A stretch of DNA of 5,535 nucleotides from Candidatus Cloacimonadota bacterium (GTDB lineage Bacteria > Cloacimonadota > Cloacimonadia > JGIOTU-2). Positions 4,264 to 5,535 of this stretch are shown here, in pieces. Under the pieces are notes generated by a model. It did no database searches. It saw only the letters and a program-made list of their open reading frames with translations, and was not told the DNA's origin. Both the position numbers and the translations under genes were made by a program. The stretch spans positions 1 through 5,535 of the forward strand of contig JACNFI010000092.1 in the NCBI GenBank assembly GCA_014384665.1, in the 5' to 3' direction. The first letter of the stretch is position 1, and each line of letters begins with the position of its first letter.

Positions 4264-5055
4264 ATGGAACTGGGAATAAAAAATAAAGTGGCTTTGGTTA
4301 CTGCTTCGAGTCAAGGACTTGGAAAAGCAGTTGCTTTCAGGTTAGTTATGGAAGGTGCCAAAGTAATGATATGTTCTCGGAATGAAGAAAATGTGATTCA
4401 TACACGAGATGAAATCGCTTCCCAAACAAGTGGAATAGTTAAGTCTTTCATCTGCGATGTAACTCATGAAGATGATGTTCGTAAAATGATTGAGCAGATT
4501 ATTGAGGAATTCAAAACAATAGATATTCTGGTTTGCAATTCTGGAGGACCATCTGCAGGAATGGCTACAGATTTTTCTTTGAAAGATTATCGCAATGCAA
4601 TAGAATTAAATCTTATGAGCACGATAAATCTTTGTAATTTGGTTGTTCCTTTTATGAAAAAACAGAAATGGGGAAGAGTCATTAATATGACATCTGTTTC
4701 GGTTAAACAACCAATTGATAATTTAATCCTTTCTAATACTTCACGAACTGGGGTTTTAGGCTTTTCTAAGTCTCTTTCAAACCAGGTTGCTAAATATGGT
4801 ATCACTGTAAATGTAGCATGCCCAGGCTATACAAAAACTCAAAGAATTGAAAATTTGACTGAATCGTTCAAGGAGAGTGGAAAAGGAACAATTGCTGATT
4901 TCTATAAGAAGATTGAAAGTAATATACCTATGGGAAGGCTTGGAACTCCAGAGGAATTTGCGAATGCAATAGCATTTCTTGCATCTGAAGGAGCAGGATA
5001 CATAACTGGTGTTGCTTTGCAAATTGATGGGGGATTTGTAAAAGGATTATTTTAA
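4264..5055 (+). CDS. Atypical short-chain dehydrogenase/reductase (FabG-like) lacking YxxxK
   Basis: The 263-aa protein has the full Rossmann plan of a classical SDR: TASSQGLG at 13-20 (Ala14 where TGxxxGxG has Gly), acidic Asp at the end of the next strand (CDV), NSGG at 92-95 in place of NNAG, Asn116 in ELNLMST, Ser144 in INMTSVS, the PG motif in NVACPGYTKT, and a C-terminal GVALQIDGG. Thirteen residues after Ser144, where the catalytic Tyr belongs, is Ser157, and Arg161 stands for the Lys (SNTSR instead of YxxxK). As I recall, a FabG-like subgroup with imperfect cofactor motif and tetrad is catalogued among SDRs, so this is probably a family trait, not damage. The reaction is unknown. AGAGGA (4253-4258) overlaps the aminotransferase stop, 5 nt before the ATG, indicating translational coupling. 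The cupin gene follows after 15 bp. Confidence 0.93.
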   Translation: MELGIKNKVALVTASSQGLGKAVAFRLVMEGAKVMICSRNEENVIHTRDEIASQTSGIVKSFICDVTHEDDVRKMIEQIIEEFKTIDILVCNSGGPSAGMATDFSLKDYRNAIELNLMSTINLCNLVVPFMKKQKWGRVINMTSVSVKQPIDNLILSNTSRTGVLGFSKSLSNQVAKYGITVNVACPGYTKTQRIENLTESFKESGKGTIADFYKKIESNIPMGRLGTPEEFANAIAFLASEGAGYITGVALQIDGGFVKGLF

Positions 5056-5070
5056 AATTGCGGGGACAAA

Positions 5071-5427
5071 ATGAATGATTTTATGAAAGATTGGGAAGAT
5101 ACTCCTTATCCCCAGATGATTAGAAATCTTCCTGAGATTGATATTCCGATTGAAGGAATTCGTGGATGGCTCATTCAAAGTAAAGATAAGCAAATTGTTT
5201 TTTTTGATATAGAACCTATTGGGAATATGCCAGAACATTCTCATTGTGCCCAATGGGGTATTATGCTTGATGGAAAAATGAAATTGACAATTGATAATGA
5301 TACAAGGATTTACCAAAAAGGCGATTGGTACTACATTCCTGCTGGGGTTCTACATTCAGCAGAGTTTCTCACAAAAGTATATGTGATTGATGTTTTTGAC
5401 GACCCAAATCGGTATCAAATAAAATGA
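5071..5427 (+). CDS. Small single-domain cupin protein
   Basis: The 118-aa protein is one cupin beta-barrel. Motif 1 is G51-NMPE-H56-S-H58-CAQWGIMLDG, and motif 2 is G84-DWYYI-P90-A-G92-VL-H95. His56, His58 and His95 are the expected metal ligands; the usual Glu of motif 1 appears to be Gln61, giving a 3-His(+Gln) site. The metal is unknown. Such small cupins act as isomerases, dioxygenases or sugar/keto-acid-modifying enzymes, or simply bind a ligand; nothing here selects one. The N-terminal 35 residues (WEDTPYPQMIRNLPEIDIPIEGIRGWLIQ) precede the barrel. No signal peptide is present. A weak GGGGA (5062-5066) precedes the ATG by 4 nt, 15 bp after the SDR stop, so it is the last gene of the aminotransferase-SDR-cupin operon and may act on the same metabolite. 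Fold call is strong. Confidence 0.9.
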   Translation: MNDFMKDWEDTPYPQMIRNLPEIDIPIEGIRGWLIQSKDKQIVFFDIEPIGNMPEHSHCAQWGIMLDGKMKLTIDNDTRIYQKGDWYYIPAGVLHSAEFLTKVYVIDVFDDPNRYQIK

Positions 5428-5535
5428 ATTTCAATAATAATTATTAAACTATAAAATTTTATAATAAATAGCTATGATTTCTGCAAAATAGCATTCTCAT
5501 GTTATTTCAAACGCTCACAGATGTCATTCCCGACC
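5428..5535. other. Non-coding 3' region, possible start of another palindromic repeat
   Basis: No gene is seen here. AT-rich self-complementary words occur (ATAAAATTTTAT at 5451-5462; GCTAT 5471-5475 with ATAGC 5488-5492), but none has the GC stem plus T-run of an intrinsic terminator. The window ends in TCATTCCCGACC, which looks like the left arm of a dispersed TCATTCCCG-type palindrome cut by the window edge. That is a resemblance only. Confidence 0.4.

Noticed and set aside
4087..5316. Minus-strand open frames opposite the operon genes
   Set aside because: They are short, lack ribosome binding sites and family motifs, and lie opposite well-supported coding sequence.
5451..5462. Terminator hairpin ATAAAATTTTAT after the cupin gene
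   Set aside because: It is a pure A/T palindrome without a stable stem; such words are expected in AT-rich DNA.

Overview
The window is AT-rich (roughly two thirds A+T by eye) bacterial DNA with every recognisable gene on the + strand. Shine-Dalgarno-like sites (AAAGGAG, GAAAGG, AGAGGA) precede several starts. Gene style, REP-type palindromes and an IS200-like single-domain transposase suggest an anaerobic, amino-acid-using lineage of the FCB/Cloacimonadota type. That placement is an impression, not a demonstration. No rRNA, tRNA or CRISPR array was found.

Layout. Positions 1-1109 hold the 3' part of a large soluble protein I cannot identify. Positions 1110-1395 are intergenic: a 7-copy 9-bp tandem repeat, then a decayed palindromic module. 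Positions 1396-2129 hold a two-gene unit, a minimal nucleotidyltransferase plus a 77-aa protein, resembling the NTase half of toxin-antitoxin modules. Positions 2119-3021 are a mobile-repeat block: a REP-associated tyrosine (HUH/Y1) transposase gene with one palindromic repeat module on each side. Positions 3034-5427 are a tight three-gene operon: PLP fold-type I aminotransferase, atypical short-chain dehydrogenase-like protein, small cupin. Positions 5428-5535 are non-coding and end inside what may be another palindromic repeat.

The most interesting structure is the repeat architecture. Two modules, before and after the transposase gene, share one order and near-identical spacing: a hairpin of AACC(A/G)TT..AA(T/C)GGTT type, 26-27 nt, a REPIN (two REP hairpins in inverted orientation), exactly 26 nt, then a second hairpin of the same type ending in TCTAAAG beside the next gene's ribosome binding site. 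A third, decayed copy with recognisable counterparts of all four hairpins lies before the nucleotidyltransferase. In the two intact modules the first hairpin carries the upstream gene's stop codon in its loop, so two unrelated proteins both end Asn-His. In two REP stems a different GC-rich palindrome has replaced the arm after CCCAC, with the same geometry.

How the parts work together: the transposase probably recognises the REP hairpins, and the modules occupy the gaps between transcription units, where they set the ends and leaders of adjacent genes. The downstream operon looks metabolic (transamination plus reduction or isomerisation of a keto intermediate), but its substrate cannot be read from the sequence. 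Its SDR lacks the Tyr and Lys of the usual catalytic site.
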